The notes: generated by a model from the letters alone, not told the origin. Numbered from the stretch's first letter, positions 11,848 to 22,565 are shown. The stretch: 64,000 nt of DNA from Ascaphus truei (GCA_036426205.1 CM071567.1:289033187-289097186); one strand, 5' to 3'. Numbers and translations: made by a program.

Positions 11848-11850
<3 letters not shown>
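9960..11850. other. AT-rich single-copy-looking DNA, no gene
   Basis: No recognisable exon, RNA gene or transposon terminus. A small hairpin at 11503-11551 (TTTCCTGAACC against GGTTCAGGAAA) resembles the outer part of the palindromic units at 12.4 and 24.1 kb. This is downstream flank of the protocadherin gene. Confidence 0.5.

Positions 11851-11934
<84 letters not shown>
11851..11934. repeat. (GT)n microsatellite
   Basis: An uninterrupted run of about 42 GT dinucleotides. The Cys/Val and His/Thr ORFs across it are artefacts. Confidence 0.98.
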
Positions 11935-11938
<4 letters not shown>

Positions 11939-12345
11939 TAGTCAGTATATGTGTGTAAGTACTAATATGTGTGTGGCTGTTTTTATGTACTGTATTGTGA
12001 CTGTATTGATGTGTGTGGATGTTGTGTGTATTTGGTGTATATGTACGGTATGGTACATGCATCTGATGTGTGTATGATGTATGTATCAGATGTTTGCCTA
12101 TTGCATATATTTCATGTGTATGTGTGTAAAGTCCATCTATACGCATGGATATGCATCTTTGTGTGTATGGTTCATGTATCTGATGTGTGTATATTTCTAT
12201 GGTGTATGCATCTAATGTTGTATATGTATTCTGTATCTGATGTCTTTATAATGAGTAAATGTATCTGATAGGTGTGTGAACGGTGCATGTACCTGGAAAG
12301 TTTGTATATATGCTACATGTACCTGGTAAGTGTGTGTATAATGGA
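11935..12345. repeat. Degenerate TG-rich minisatellite
   Basis: Loose repeats of a core CATGTA(T/C)CTG(A/G)TGTGTGTAT with units of roughly 35-60 bp. A related segment in the same orientation lies at about 24490-24570, on the other side of the inverted-arm composite. Confidence 0.7.
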
Positions 12346-12367
12346 GTATTATTTATTCGTACTAAAC

Positions 12368-12606
12368 CCAGTAAGATTGAAGCAGGGGTCTCTTTAGCTG
12401 AACCACATTACTTTCAGGTCCAGGAACCCCCTTATTCCTGAGATACAGGCCTCTGTGACCAGGACATTTAAACTTGCAGTAGATACCAGCCCCCCATACT
12501 GGGGCATTTACCTCAGGAAGTAGGGGGTCCCCAGACCTGAAAATAATGCAGTTCAGCTATGGAGACCACCCCGTTTCAATCCTTCTGTATGTAATAAAAA
12601 TATAAC
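12368..12606. repeat. Palindromic block at outer end of left arm
   Basis: GATTGAAGCAGGGGTCTC at 12374 is mirrored by GAGACCACCCCGTTTCAATC at 12562. TTTCAGGTCCAGG mirrors CCAGACCTGAAA. The arms are about 110 bp each. The same block, inverted, closes the right arm at 23930-24215. Confidence 0.85.
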
Positions 12607-14221
12607 AAAAGCAGAGCTTCATTACCTTAGCTGCTAAACGCTAAGGTAATGAAGGGGTTAATCCTCCCGCTACCCCCGAAGGCCTAACCACCCACCCTGG
12701 GAAAACTACACCCTTTACCCACCCCCTCTACCCACAACACCACACACAATAATAGGCAATAGCCCTATTAGCCAAATATGGCTAATAGCGCTTTTGCCTT
12801 TTCAAATATGTTTTACAATAAAATACAAATTACATCAATACATGTTTTACTTACCTCTGCCAGGATGATGGACGATCTCCTCCTCATCATCTTCCTTGGC
12901 ACCAACATTCCAGAAAGGGGCAATGCCAACCATTAAAACAGCAGGTACACCTTAATTACCATAGCATCAGTAACCGTTAAAGTAATTAAGTGGTTAACCC
13001 CTCCTGCTACCCACACGGGAGGCCTAACCCTGGGGCAGCTGTGCCCTTCACCCACCCCCTCTTCTGCCAACAACCCCCCTACACCGCCACCACACACAGG
13101 AATGAGCAAAAGGCCTATTAGTCAAATATTGCTAATAGCGTTTTTTGCCCATTCAAATATACAGTACTGCTCTTTGCAATATAAGGCCTCGGCCATGTTA
13201 CTTGCTTGCTGGCAGAGGCGCGCTGAGGCGTGCTCCCGCTCAGCACTGAGTCCATACAGCCGCAATTAGAGCGGCTTTAGTAGGGGCTCGCCTACGCTTC
13301 CGCAAGCGCGCGGAAGCATAGGTCTTAGGGAAATTTAAAATTTCCCCGCTTGCCGGCGCGCAGGGCCGGTCACGTGAGTGGTTCGCCCAATGAGGGCGAA
13401 CCAGCTCCGTGACGTCACTGGCCCACCCCCGGCCCGCCCCTGGCCATCCCCCTGACGGCGAGCAGGGAAAGCACCCGCCAGGCCAGGGAAAGCACCCACT
13501 TTCCCTGAGCCTCAGCGTGCCTCAGAACGCCAGCGGGAAGCTTGGCCGAGGCCTAATACAAATTACAAACATTCAAAACAAAAACTTGCCATATAATCCA
13601 TTGATTGTCAATGTAGTTATCTATTCCCTCAACGGGGTCACTGATAGCCACATCGGCAATCAATAGGCACCCTACAACCCCCATCACCAACCCCATCTAC
13701 ACTCAACAACTACCCCCACCACCACCTCCACACACAAATATGGCTAATAACACTTTTGCCCGTACAAAAGCAATCAATAGCCACAATATAGTAAATAAAA
13801 GTATTACTTACCCCTGCCAGGATGAAGGGAGTCATCGTCATTGTCCTCCTCAGTTACACCAACATTTAAAACACAATCTACAGGCCTGTAACCCCTTAAT
13901 TACCTATGGGATTGTAACCACTATGGTAATTATGGGGTTAACCCCTCCTGTTACCCACACAAGAGGCCAAACGAACCTCCTTGGAGCAACTACCCCCATG
14001 ATCCACCCCCTCTACCTCATGACCATATACACAAATGGGAAATGGCCTAGCACGTTTGCCCATTTGTGTTGCATGAAAAACAATAAAATAAAAAGAAACA
14101 CTAGCCAATAAATTAATTGATTGTCACTGTGGTTATTTATGCCCTCAATGGGGGCACAGGTGGCCATATTGGTAATCATTGGGCACCCTATAGTCAATAC
14201 ATGTGTATCTTACCCTTGCCA
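12607..14221. repeat. Left arm: tandem-like units of about 350-450 bp
   Basis: Repeated modules contain GGGGTTAA(C/T)CC(C/T)TCC(C/T)GCTACCC, then CACCCCCTCT..CC, then TATTAG(C/T)CAAATAT.GCTAATAGCG, then TGCCAGGATGA.GG. At least three copies begin near 12640, 12990 and 13930. A GC-rich MITE interrupts one (13184-13554). The ORFs have no family match I know. Confidence 0.75.
13184..13554. mobile_element. GC-rich MITE with AGGCCTCGGCCA termini
   Basis: Terminal inverted repeats are AGGCCTCGGCCA (13184-13195) and TGGCCGAGGCCT (13543-13554). The interior is CpG-rich and contains GTGGTTCGCCCAATGAGGGC with GAACCAGCTCCGTGACGTCA. That is the signature of a family also present at 27353-27410 and 34605-34680. 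The flanks are AT-rich and I cannot fix a target duplication. Confidence 0.8.
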
Positions 14222-15314
14222 GAATGAAGGCTCATCCTTCTCATCCAATTTCGGAACCAATTAACTCAACCCACAAAGCAATGGTCTTCTGCTTGAAGTC
14301 CAGCTTGATGCACAAAAGTTCAGGATCCTCCGTTGCTTGAAGAGAAGTTACAGGTGAGTAGATCTTCTTGTCTTCTTTCTTCTGCAGGTACAGTAGATGC
14401 TGCCTTGCCATCTCCTTCCTGACAGGCTTATATAAGGACTGCGAGGTTACATTTGACCGACACATGGTACATCCACCAATCCGATTGATGGATGTACTAT
14501 ATGAACATGCAACCCTTTTGGCAGAGAATGACTTCTCTGAAAAACTTGATAGAATCACATGGTACCTCCACCACTCTGATTGGTGGATGTACCACAGGAT
14601 ACCTTCCCTTTTTTGGCTGATGTGACAACACCTTAAATGGAGGGAAGAATATGGTACCTGATTGTATGGCTTCCCTCCCTTTAAGGTGATGTCACATCAC
14701 CCAAAAAAGGGAAGCCATCACATGGTACTGCTGCGGCCAAGTTTATTCGAGCATTTGCCCGTTCTTGGCCGCAGCAATAGCCTGGCGCGCGCCCGAGGGT
14801 GACGGGCGCGCGCCGAAGCAGCGGAAGAGCGCCCTCCGATCGGAGCGCCCTACCTACTCGGGGAGCCCTGGACGCGCGTGCAGGGGGCGCAGGCTCCCGA
14901 AGACGCGTGACCGCGCGTCTATGACGCGCGGCACGCCGAGGGGCGGCCACTAGCAAGCCGGGAAATCTCCCGGCTTGCGGATCTGGCCGCAGTGTAATAA
15001 ACTGTGTCGCCACTGTACATCCACCAATCAGATTGGTTTATGTACCATGTGTTTCTCAAATGTAACCATACAGGACTTCTATAAGGTCTGTAACGTCTCA
15101 TTTGACAGGAACGAGATGGTGAGGCAACATCTACTGTACCTGTAGAAGAAAGAAGAAAAGAAGATCTACTCACTGTTGTCTCTGGTGAGTAGACGGAGGA
15201 TCTTGGACTTCTGTGCATCAAGCTGGACTTCAACCTGAGGATCATTGATTCGTGGGTCAAGAGTTGATTGGTGCCGCAATTGGATAAGAAGGATGAGCCT
15301 TCATCCCGTCATTC
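14222..15314. mobile_element. Palindromic MITE interrupted by a GC-rich MITE
   Basis: The arms (14222 to about 14425 and about 15110-15314) are inverted copies: GAAGGCTCATCCTTCTCATC against AAGAAGGATGAGCCTTC, CTTGAAGTCCAGCTTGATGC against GCATCAAGCTGGACTTC, and CAGTAGATGCTGCCT against GAGGCAACATCTACTG. Between them lie repeated CATCCACCAATC.GATTG words. The inner end of the right composite arm (22625-22690) carries the same terminal sequence. Confidence 0.8.
14726..15016. mobile_element. Very GC-rich MITE, same family as 53968-54364
   Basis: Termini are TGCTGCGGCCAAGTTTATTC and, inverted, CAGTGGCGACACAGTTTATT. The segment is inserted in the palindromic MITE 14222-15314. The interior is CpG-dense (GGCGCGCGCC, GACGCGCG). 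The motif GGCGACACA(C/G)TTTATT links it to the MITE at 53968-54364. Confidence 0.65.
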
Positions 15315-15316
15315 TT

Positions 15317-15641
15317 CCTGGTAATGTACAGGTTATTAGGAATTTATTTTAGTGTTAGGACCCTTGAGATGTGGTCTGCCTTGGAGGGGCTCAAGGGCTT
15401 AACACACTTTGGCCAAGGGTTAAACTAAAAGACCATTTATATCAAAGATATATAATATTATAATTATATATATATAATATATATATCTATATATATATAT
15501 ATCTATATATATATAAAATATATATGCACTGTACCGTGTCTCTGTGTTAATGGATGTAGCACTGAGCTCATGTGTTTCATGTTCTGTCTCTGGTTTTAAA
15601 TATATATTGCCATCTCACTAGCACTCCTCTTTGACACTATA

Positions 15642-15678
<37 letters not shown>

Positions 15679-16110
15679 GTGGTTATTTTGGGGGTTCAAT
15701 ATGGTATTGGGTTCTGTATGTTTTGCAATTCTATTCAGCTGGTCCTGGCTGATTTGGAGGGTGGCTCCGCCTTCCCAGTTTTGAAGCTCATCCCTCCCAT
15801 TTAAATGGTTTAAAAGTCACTCCCACTTCACCCCCACACTCATGGAACTGATACATTTGATTGTGACAATATAATACAGAGTGCTTTTCCTGGTAATGTA
15901 AGGGTTAATAAGAGCTTCAATCAGACTTAGAATTATGCAACTAATTTTGACAGATTTATTATAAATCATTCTTCTGGTAATGTACAGTTATTAAAATGTA
16001 TTTTAGTGTTAGGACCCTGAATGTGATCTGCCTTGGAGGGGCTCAGGGCTTACAACACTTTGGCGCACAGGGTTAACACAAAGGAGCATTTATTCAAAAG
16101 ATATCTTTAT
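15317..16110. repeat. Direct repeat pair of about 140 bp around AT-rich DNA
   Basis: 15317-15460 and 15966-16110 share CTGGTAATGTACAG, TTTTAGTGTTAGGACCCT, GATCTGCCTTGGAGGGGCTC and an AAAGGAGCATTTAT-type tail. (TA)n microsatellites lie at about 15445-15520 and 15645-15675. No coding sequence. Confidence 0.75.
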
Positions 16111-16257
16111 TTATATATAATATATTATATTATTATATTATTATTATTATTATTTTATTATATTATTATTATTATAATAAATATATTTTATTTTTTTTTA
16201 TTATATATATATCATTCTTATATAATATATATATTCTCTATATTATATATATATATA

Positions 16258-16295
<38 letters not shown>

Positions 16296-16301
16296 TATAT
16301 G
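16111..16301. repeat. TA/ATT-rich low-complexity tract
   Basis: TATTATTATT and TATATA runs, nearly pure A+T. Confidence 0.95.
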
Positions 16302-16709
16302 AGAAACGAGAAAAAGCGCCCGATCCATGTGTAAAATCTGGTAACAAAATTTTAATAAAAAATCACAAGACAAATGCACACTCACAATTTGTCAATGCAA
16401 ATTAAGCATTGTATGGGTAAACCCATGCGCCAACAGGTAGCTGCTCGCCGAATGTTTACTTCAGTTCATCAGACCTCACTGCTACCGGTACATCACAGTC
16501 AGAAGTCCCTCCAGAAATTCAGGTATACAGTCTGTTGTTCCAGCATTAGATGCTGTGTGTGGCTCAGGGAACATCCTCCTTCTCCTGGCAGCAGACGCAC
16601 GAGCTATTCCACTAAACGTAGCTCCTTGAAACCACATGCCCTACGTGTACGCTTTTCTTCCGATTGACGGATTTCATCAGGGATCGGGCGCTTTTTCTCT
16701 TGTTTCTCC
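16302..16709. mobile_element. Repeat with 25-bp terminal inverted repeats
   Basis: GAGAAACGAGAAAAAGCGCC (16302) is mirrored by GGCGCTTTTTCTCTTGTTTC (16687). The interior is not repetitive and encodes nothing recognised. CCTGATGAAATCCG on the minus strand resembles PLE terminal sequence, so this may be a retroelement end rather than a DNA transposon. Confidence 0.55.
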
Positions 16710-17295
16710 AATAGAATTTGCTGGGAAGTTGCTGACCACAAAGAAGAAGCAGCCCGGACGTTGTAATCTCCATACAAAATCATCAACTTTTTTTGTGGAA
16801 AACACATATATATTTTTTTAGTTAATTTTTTACACGTTTTTTTATTTTATTTTTTATTTTACATTTTTTAATAATTTCATTTTTTGGTTAATACATTTCA
16901 CCTAATCATATTATATTTTGACAATCATATTTTTTAGTGTTTTTTGCAATAATAGTTCATCATTCATCATTTTTTATTCAATATTTTTTAACACACAACA
17001 ATTATACATAGACAATTTTTACATTTTTTATATTTTACACACACTCACCATCAATACTTATGACCACCATCTGAGTTCCTATATATATTTTATAATAATA
17101 CATTTTTATATTTGTTTTATACGGGTCATCTGTGCTAACATTTGTTGTGGTTTGTTTGTTGTCAGGAGTCTACTGTGGGGCTAGTATACACCCAGGTGCT
17201 GTTGAATCTTTCAGTTAATATATATATTTATATATATGTATATATATATATATATATATATAGATAATACTATCAATCTATAAAAATAGTACATA

Positions 17296-18177
17296 CAGTG
17301 TTCGACAAATAGGCATAACACATGCCTGTGGCGAGGATTTAGGCTGCTGGCGGCCGTGCTGTGGTCCGCTATGAATTCCCCTGCTCGCACCCAATTTTTT
17401 TTTTTTAATAAATAAATAATCCCCCTCCCTCATTGGGTTGACACGGGGAAGAGGTCTGGCTGGCAGCTCTGGGTTAGCCACTTCCCCCAATCTCCTCCCC
17501 CCCCTGCCCCCGATCTCATCCCCCCCTGACCTCCAATCTCCTCCCCCCCTGCACCGATCCCCGCTTGCTACCCGGGGTGGGAGGTAGGCTGGGGGGGTCC
17601 CCGCTTGTTGCCCAGGGCGGGAGTTAGGCTGCTGCGGCAGCGGCGGTGTCCACCTCTGAGGGGGGGCGGTGTCCGCCTCTGGAGGGTGTGCTGCGGCGGC
17701 GTCCGCTTCGGGGGTGCTGCGGCGGCGTTGGGTTGGCATCTGCTTCGTGGGGGGGTGCTGCGGTGCTGCAGCGGCATCTGAGTCCGCTTCTGCTTCGGGG
17801 GGGGGGGCTGCTGCGGCGGTGCCTGGAGGCGGCCCCTCCTGCCTTGCAGAGGCTTTCCTGTCATGTGGAGGGACCACTGCCGTGCGGAGGCCCCACTGCT
17901 GACATGTGCGACCCCCCTGGCTTGCAGGTGAGTGTGTGTGTGTGTGTGACAGTGTGAGAGTGACAGTGGGTGAGTGTGGGTGTGTTACAGTGTGAGATAG
18001 TGACTGTGTGTGTGTGACTGAGTGACTGTGTGTGTGTTTGACTGACTGAGTGACTGTATGTGTGTCTGTGAGTGAGTGTGTGTGTCTGTGAGTATATGTG
18101 TGTGTGTCTATGAGTGTGTGTGTGTATCTGTGAGTGTGAGTGTGTGTGTGTGTGTGTGTGTGAGTGTGTGCGTGTCT
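17296..18177. mobile_element. Truncated copy of hAT-like element (left end only)
   Basis: Starts CAGTGTTCGACAAATAGGC and parallels the first part of the full copy at 18687. It is cut off at the tandem-duplication junction. The GC-rich and GT-rich ORFs (up to about 305 codons on the minus strand) are low-complexity shadows. Confidence 0.8.
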
Positions 18178-18879
18178 GGACGTTGTAATCTCCATACAAA
18201 ATCATCAACTTTTTTTGTGGAAAACACATATATTTTTTTAGTTAATTTTTTACACGGTTTTTTATTTTATTTTTTATTTTACATTTTTTAACAATTTCAT
18301 TTTTTGGTTAATACATTTCACCTAATCATATTATATTTTGATAATCATATTTTTTAGTGTTTTTTGCAATAATAGTTCATCATTCATCATTTTTTATTCA
18401 ATATTTTTTAACACACAACAGTTATACATATACAATTTTTACATTTTTTATATTTTACACACACTCACCATCAATACTTATGACCACCATCTGAGTTCCT
18501 ATATATATTTTATAATAATACATTTTTACATTTGTTTTATACGGGTCATCTGTGCTAACATTTGTTGTGGTTTGTTTGTTGTCAGGAGTCTACTGTGGGG
18601 CTAGTATACACCCAGGCGCTGTTGAATGTTTCAGTAATATACTATATATATATATAGATTATAATATATATATATATATATATATACAGTGTTCGACAAA
18701 TAGGCATAACCACACGCCTGTGGCGAGTGGATTTAGGCCGCTGGCGAGCCGTGCTGTGGCTCTATGAATTCCCCTGCTCGCGCCCAATTTTTTTTTTTTT
18801 TTAATAAATAGATAATCCCCCTCCCTCATTGGGTTGACGCGGGGAAGAGGTCTGGCTGACAGCTCTGCGTTAGCCCCTT

Positions 18880-19640
18880 CCCCCAATATCCTCCCCCCCT
18901 GCCCCCGATCTCCTCCCCCCCTGACCTCCAATCTCCTCCCCCCCTGCACCGATCCCCGCTTGCTACCCGGGGTGGGAGGTAGGCTGGGGGGGTCCCCGCT
19001 TGTTGGCAGGGGCGAGAGGTAGGCTGCTGCAGCAGCGGCGGTTTCCACCTCTGAGGGGGGCGGTGTCCGCCTCTGGAGGGTGTGCTGGGGTGGCGTCCGC
19101 TACCCGGGGCGGGAGGTAGGCTGGGGGGGTCCCCGCTTGTTGCCCAGGGTGGGAGGTAGGCTGCTGCGGCAGCGGCAGTGTCCACCACTGGAGCGGGGGC
19201 GGTGTCCGCCTCTGGAGGGTGTGCTGCGGCGGCGTCCGCTTCAGGGGTGCTTGCTGCGGCGGCGTCCGCTTTGGGGGGGTGGTGGAGGGATGCTGCGGCG
19301 GCATCTGCTTCCCTTCGGGGGGGGGTGCAGCGGCGGCATCCGCTTCTGCTTCGGGGGGGGGGTGCTGTGGTGGCATATGCTGCGTGGGGGGGTGCTGCGG
19401 TGCTGCAGCGGCGTCTGAGTCCGCTTCTGCTTCGGGGGGGGGGGGGCTGCTGCAGCGGTGTCTGGAGGCGGCCCCCCCTGCCTTGCAGAGGCCTTCCTGC
19501 CATGCGGAGGGCCCGCTGCCGTGGGGAGGCCCCCGCTGCCATGTGCGACCCCCCCTGCCTTTCAGAGGCCCACCTGCCGTGTGGAGGGCCCACTGCCGTG
19601 CGGAGGCCCCACTGCTGACATGTGCGACCCCCTTGGCTTG
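18880..19640. repeat. CpG- and G-rich repeated interior of hAT-like element
   Basis: Recurrent words GGCGGTGTCCGCCTCTGGAG, TGCTGCGGCGGCGTCCGCTT and GGTGGGAGGTAGGCTG. All six frames are open over long stretches because of composition. The Ala/Pro/Arg-rich ORFs are not genes. Confidence 0.8.
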
Positions 19641-19641
19641 C

Positions 19642-20085
19642 AGGTGTGTGTGTGTGTGTGAGTGACAGTTTGAGAGTGACAGTGGGTGAGTGTGTGTGTT
19701 ACAGTGTGAGATAGTGACTGTGTGTGTGTGACTGAGTGACTGTGTGTGTGTTTGACTGACTGAGTGACTGTGTGTGTGTGTCTGTGAGTGAGTGTGTGTG
19801 TCTGTGAGTGTGTGTGTGTGTGTGTGTGGTGTGTGTGTGTTGTGTGGGTGTGTGGTGTTGTGTGTGTTTGTGTGTGGTGTTGTGTGTTGTGGTGTGTGGT
19901 GTGTGTGTGTGTGTGTGTGTTGTGTGTGTGTGTGTGTTGTTGTTGTGTGTGCTGTGTGTGTGTGGTGATTATGTGTGTGTGTGTGTAGTGGTTAGTCCTG
20001 TTGTCTGTGGTGTGTCTGTGAGTTGTGTTGTCTGTAGTGTTGTGTCTGAGTGTGTACTGTGGTGTGTTTTGGTGTCTGTGTGACG
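19642..20085. repeat. GT-rich degenerate microsatellite
   Basis: TGTGTG runs broken by GAGTGAC and TTGTTG. Confidence 0.9.
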
Positions 20086-20204
20086 TCTTTGTTTGTTGAA
20101 TGAATCTGTGTGTTGCACCCTCTCTCCTGTCCCCTATCATCTGTCAACCCTCTCCCTGTGCACTCTCTCTCGTGTACACTCACCATTCCCTGTGTCAACC
20201 TCAC

Positions 20205-20660
20205 CCTCTCCCTGTGTCACCCTCTCCCTGTCTCACCCTCATCCTTTCCCTGTCAGCCTCATCCTCTCCCTGTCGCCCTCACCCTCTCCCTGTTACCTTC
20301 ACCCTTTCCCCTTTCGCCCTCTCCCTGTTGCCCTCACCCTTTCCCTGTCGCCCTCACCCTTTCCTTGTCGCCCTCACCCTCTGACTGTCGCCCTCACCCA
20401 TCCCTGTTGCCCTCACCCATCCCTGTTGCCCTCACCCTTTCCCTGTCGCCCTCACCCTTTCCCTGTCACCCTCATCCTTTCCCTGTCGCCCTCACCCATC
20501 CCTGTCGCCCTCACCCATTCCCTGTCGCCCTCACCCTTTCCCTGTCGCCCTCACCCTTTCCCTGCCGCCCTCACCCTTTCCCTGTCGCCCTCTCCCTGTG
20601 TCACCCTTTCCTGTCGCCCTCACCCTTTCCCTGTCGCCCTCACCCTTTCCCTGTTGCCCT
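20205..20660. repeat. Minisatellite, 20-bp unit
   Basis: More than twenty copies of CTCACCCTTTCCCTGTCGCC with 19-bp variants (CTCACCCATCCCTGTTGCC). The plus-strand ORF of over 300 codons rich in Pro/Ser/Leu comes only from this repeat and the next tract. Confidence 0.95.
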
Positions 20661-21120
20661 CTCCCTCTCTGTCGCCCTCTCTCTCTGTCACTATCTCTCT
20701 GTCTTTGTCTCTCATTCTCTCTCTGTGTGTGTGTTCTCTCTCATTCTCTGTATCTCTCTCATTCTCTCTCTTTCTCTGTGTCTCTCTTTCTCTGTGTGTC
20801 TCTCTTTCTCTGTGTCTCTCTTTCTCTGTGTGTCTCTCTCTCTCTCTCTGTGTGTCTCTCCGTGTGTGTGTCTTTCTGTGTGTCTCTCTCTCTCTCTCTC
20901 TCTGTGTATTTCTTTCTATGTGTGTCTCTCCCTCTCTCTCTGTCTCTCTCTCTCTGTGTCTCTCTCTCTGTGTCTCTCTCTCTGTGTGTCTCTCTCTCTC
21001 TCTGTCTCTGTGTGTGTGTTTGTGTGTGCCGCTCTCTGTGTGTGTGTGTCTCTCTCTCTCTCTCTGTCTCTCTGTCTTTCTCTCTCTCTGTCTGTCTCTC
21101 ACCCACAATCTCTCTCTCTC
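20661..21120. repeat. TC/TG-rich low-complexity tract
   Basis: TCTCTCTCTG and CTGTGTGTCTC words throughout. Confidence 0.95.
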
Positions 21121-21550
21121 AAACTCTGGATCTCTTATTTACCCTATAAATCTTAACTGCCCTATACCTACACCGAAATAACCTAGACTGCTTTCTTCCA
21201 GATCTAACTCTCGAGCTTCACACGGAAGACATCGGAATCTCCTCTAAACCAGAAGACAGGTAGGGAACACCTCCCCTCCAATGTATAACATTGCGGGAAT
21301 GAGGGTACATGGACATTGAGGGACTGCGGATCAGGTAAGATCCCAGACGGGATTGCTGCTTTAGAAATTATGACGCGGGGCATCCAGGCACTAGTTATGG
21401 GGTTCAGGAACATTTACACACACATACAAACATGCACAGACACACACCAGTAACAAGGACTAATTGTAGTATAATGTAATACAATAAGTAAACTAATGTC
21501 AAAAACAAATGTTGTTCTTACTAGGAATTTATTCATTTTTTTTTTAAAGC

Positions 21551-21645
21551 GGGGCTGGGGCGGGACAAGGGGCGGGGCTGGGGGCGAGACTAGGGGTGGG
21601 GCATGGGGCGGGACATGGGGCGGGACATGGGGCGGGGCTAGGTGG
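21551..21645. repeat. G-rich minisatellite (GGGGCGGGACATG type)
   Basis: About seven tandem variants of GGGGCGGGACATG on the plus strand near the right end of the hAT-like element. Runs of three to five G at regular spacing predict a G-quadruplex. Confidence 0.85.
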
Positions 21646-22028
21646 CGAGTAGATTTTTTGTTCGGCGAGTAGATTTTTGGGTGATTTGTCGACCACTGTA
21701 TATATATATATATATATATATATAATACTGAGTTAAGTTATGGTGAGTAAAAAAAGTGACAAAAACCCTCCACAGGAAAGCAAATATGCAAATACAACTA
21801 TATGCTCATCTGCATGTCTTAGGCAGGTCTGCAACCCCGCCTTTCCCCATCATCACCCAGCATACAGCACTTCCACTGCAGCAAGGGATTCTGGGAAATG
21901 ACATGCAAATGAGCACACAGTGTCACTTTTTGCCTCAAAAACAATTTTTAACATGGTTCCCTATAGGCTTAAGCTTGCTGCATGGTGACAGCTTTGAGCA
22001 CAGCCAGGGTTAAGGTGCATACCCAGAA

Positions 22029-22081
22029 AACCACCCACAGACAGCTGTTTCGACCTAGATGGGTCTCATCAGTGTGGGGTT
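22029..22081 (-). ncRNA. Hammerhead ribozyme, complete core (type I)
   Basis: Minus strand 5' to 3': stem I strand AACCCCACA (22081-22073), CTGATGA (22072-22066), stem II GACC-CATCTA-GGTC (22065-22052), GAAA (22051-22048), stem III ACAG/CTGT, cleavage triplet GTC ending at 22040, then TGTGGG closing stem I. All invariant core bases are present. Stem III has no loop because ACAGCTGT is self-complementary, which fits cleavage as a dimer. Hammerheads in PLE and related repeats are established; activity of this copy is inferred. Confidence 0.85.
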
Positions 22082-22277
22082 GATTCTAACTGGGTATGCA
22101 TGAGAGGCTATATTATATATAAAAAACAAAATGGGGCAGCCGGCACTCCCAATACCATAAACAGTTTGCGGTGCATGTCCTATACCAATAGTACGAGAAA
22201 AGTAATCCACTCCAGCAGGAGCAGACACAAGACAGCAATCAAAGGTAAGTAAGGAAACTTGTATTCAAAAATCAACA

Positions 22278-22333
22278 TAGCACAAACATGACCAACGTTT
22301 CGGTCCTCGTGGGACCTTCCTCAGTGTGGTGCT
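22278..22333 (-). ncRNA. Hammerhead ribozyme, second family
   Basis: Minus strand: stem I strand CACA (22328-22325), CTGAGGA (22324-22318), stem II GGTCC-CACGA-GGACC, GAAA (22301-22298), short stem III ACG/TGT with a 7-base loop, then TGTG to close stem I. The core fits CUGANGA...GAAA. The cleavage triplet would be GUU rather than the favoured GUC, so cleavage may be slow. It matches the degenerate copy at 3143-3203. Confidence 0.75.
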
Positions 22334-22499
22334 TGAGACTAATGGCCAGTGGATCTCTTAAATACCCCCAAATCCCCACCAAAATGACTCAACCAGAGTA
22401 GCTGATTGGTCGTGCATCAAGTCTCATGATCAGACCCAAGGTCGCTGATGTCGCACTATGCCTGTCATCAACACAGCCACATGATCCACAGGGATCAGA

Positions 22500-22565
22500 G
22501 TTGTGTATGCAGTACCATCAGGCCACCACTGAGTTGTATATGCAGTACCATCAGGCCGCCACTGC
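22500..22565. repeat. 33-bp tandem duplication
   Basis: GTTGT(G/A)TATGCAGTACCATC repeats at 22500 and 22533. Confidence 0.9.

Larger units (their letters stand above)
16756..19880. repeat. Tandem duplication, unit about 1.42 kb
   Basis: Unit 1 (16756-18177) and unit 2 (18178 to about 19880) start identically with GGACGTTGTAATCTCCATAC. Each has about 500 bp of T-rich DNA (near-identical, only a few differences) followed by the CAGTGTTCGACAAAT end of the hAT-like element and its GC-rich interior. Unit 2 has extra GC-rich repeats. The junction at 18177/18178 falls in a GT-rich tract, which suggests unequal exchange. Confidence 0.9.
18687..21698. mobile_element. 3.0-kb non-autonomous hAT-like element
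   Basis: Left terminus CAGTGTTCGACAAAT, right terminus inverted CAGTGGTCGACAAAT. Both flanks read TATATATA, compatible with the 8-bp hAT target duplication but uninformative because the site is a TA microsatellite. CAGNG ends fit hAT. Subterminal TCTACTCGCC words occur near the right end. There is no transposase ORF; the interior is G/C-rich repeats, a GT tract, a 20-bp minisatellite and a TC tract. Confidence 0.7.

Noticed and set aside
16650..16677. Hammerhead-like core CTGATGA...GAAA on minus strand
   Set aside because: Stem II can form, but no matching stem I or stem III plus cleavage triplet could be found by eye.
17278..18195. Minus-strand ORF of about 305 codons (His/Thr, Pro/Ala-rich)
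   Set aside because: Spans a GT microsatellite and GC-rich repeats in a truncated transposon; no motif.
19562..20140. His/Thr-rich ORF on minus strand
   Set aside because: Translation of a GT-rich tract.
20205..20660. CRISPR-like regular array
   Set aside because: Units are contiguous with no spacers; eukaryotic minisatellite.
20093..21181. Plus-strand ORF of about 362 codons (Pro/Ser/Leu-rich)
   Set aside because: Entirely made by a 20-bp minisatellite and a TC-rich tract; other frames and the opposite strand are equally open.
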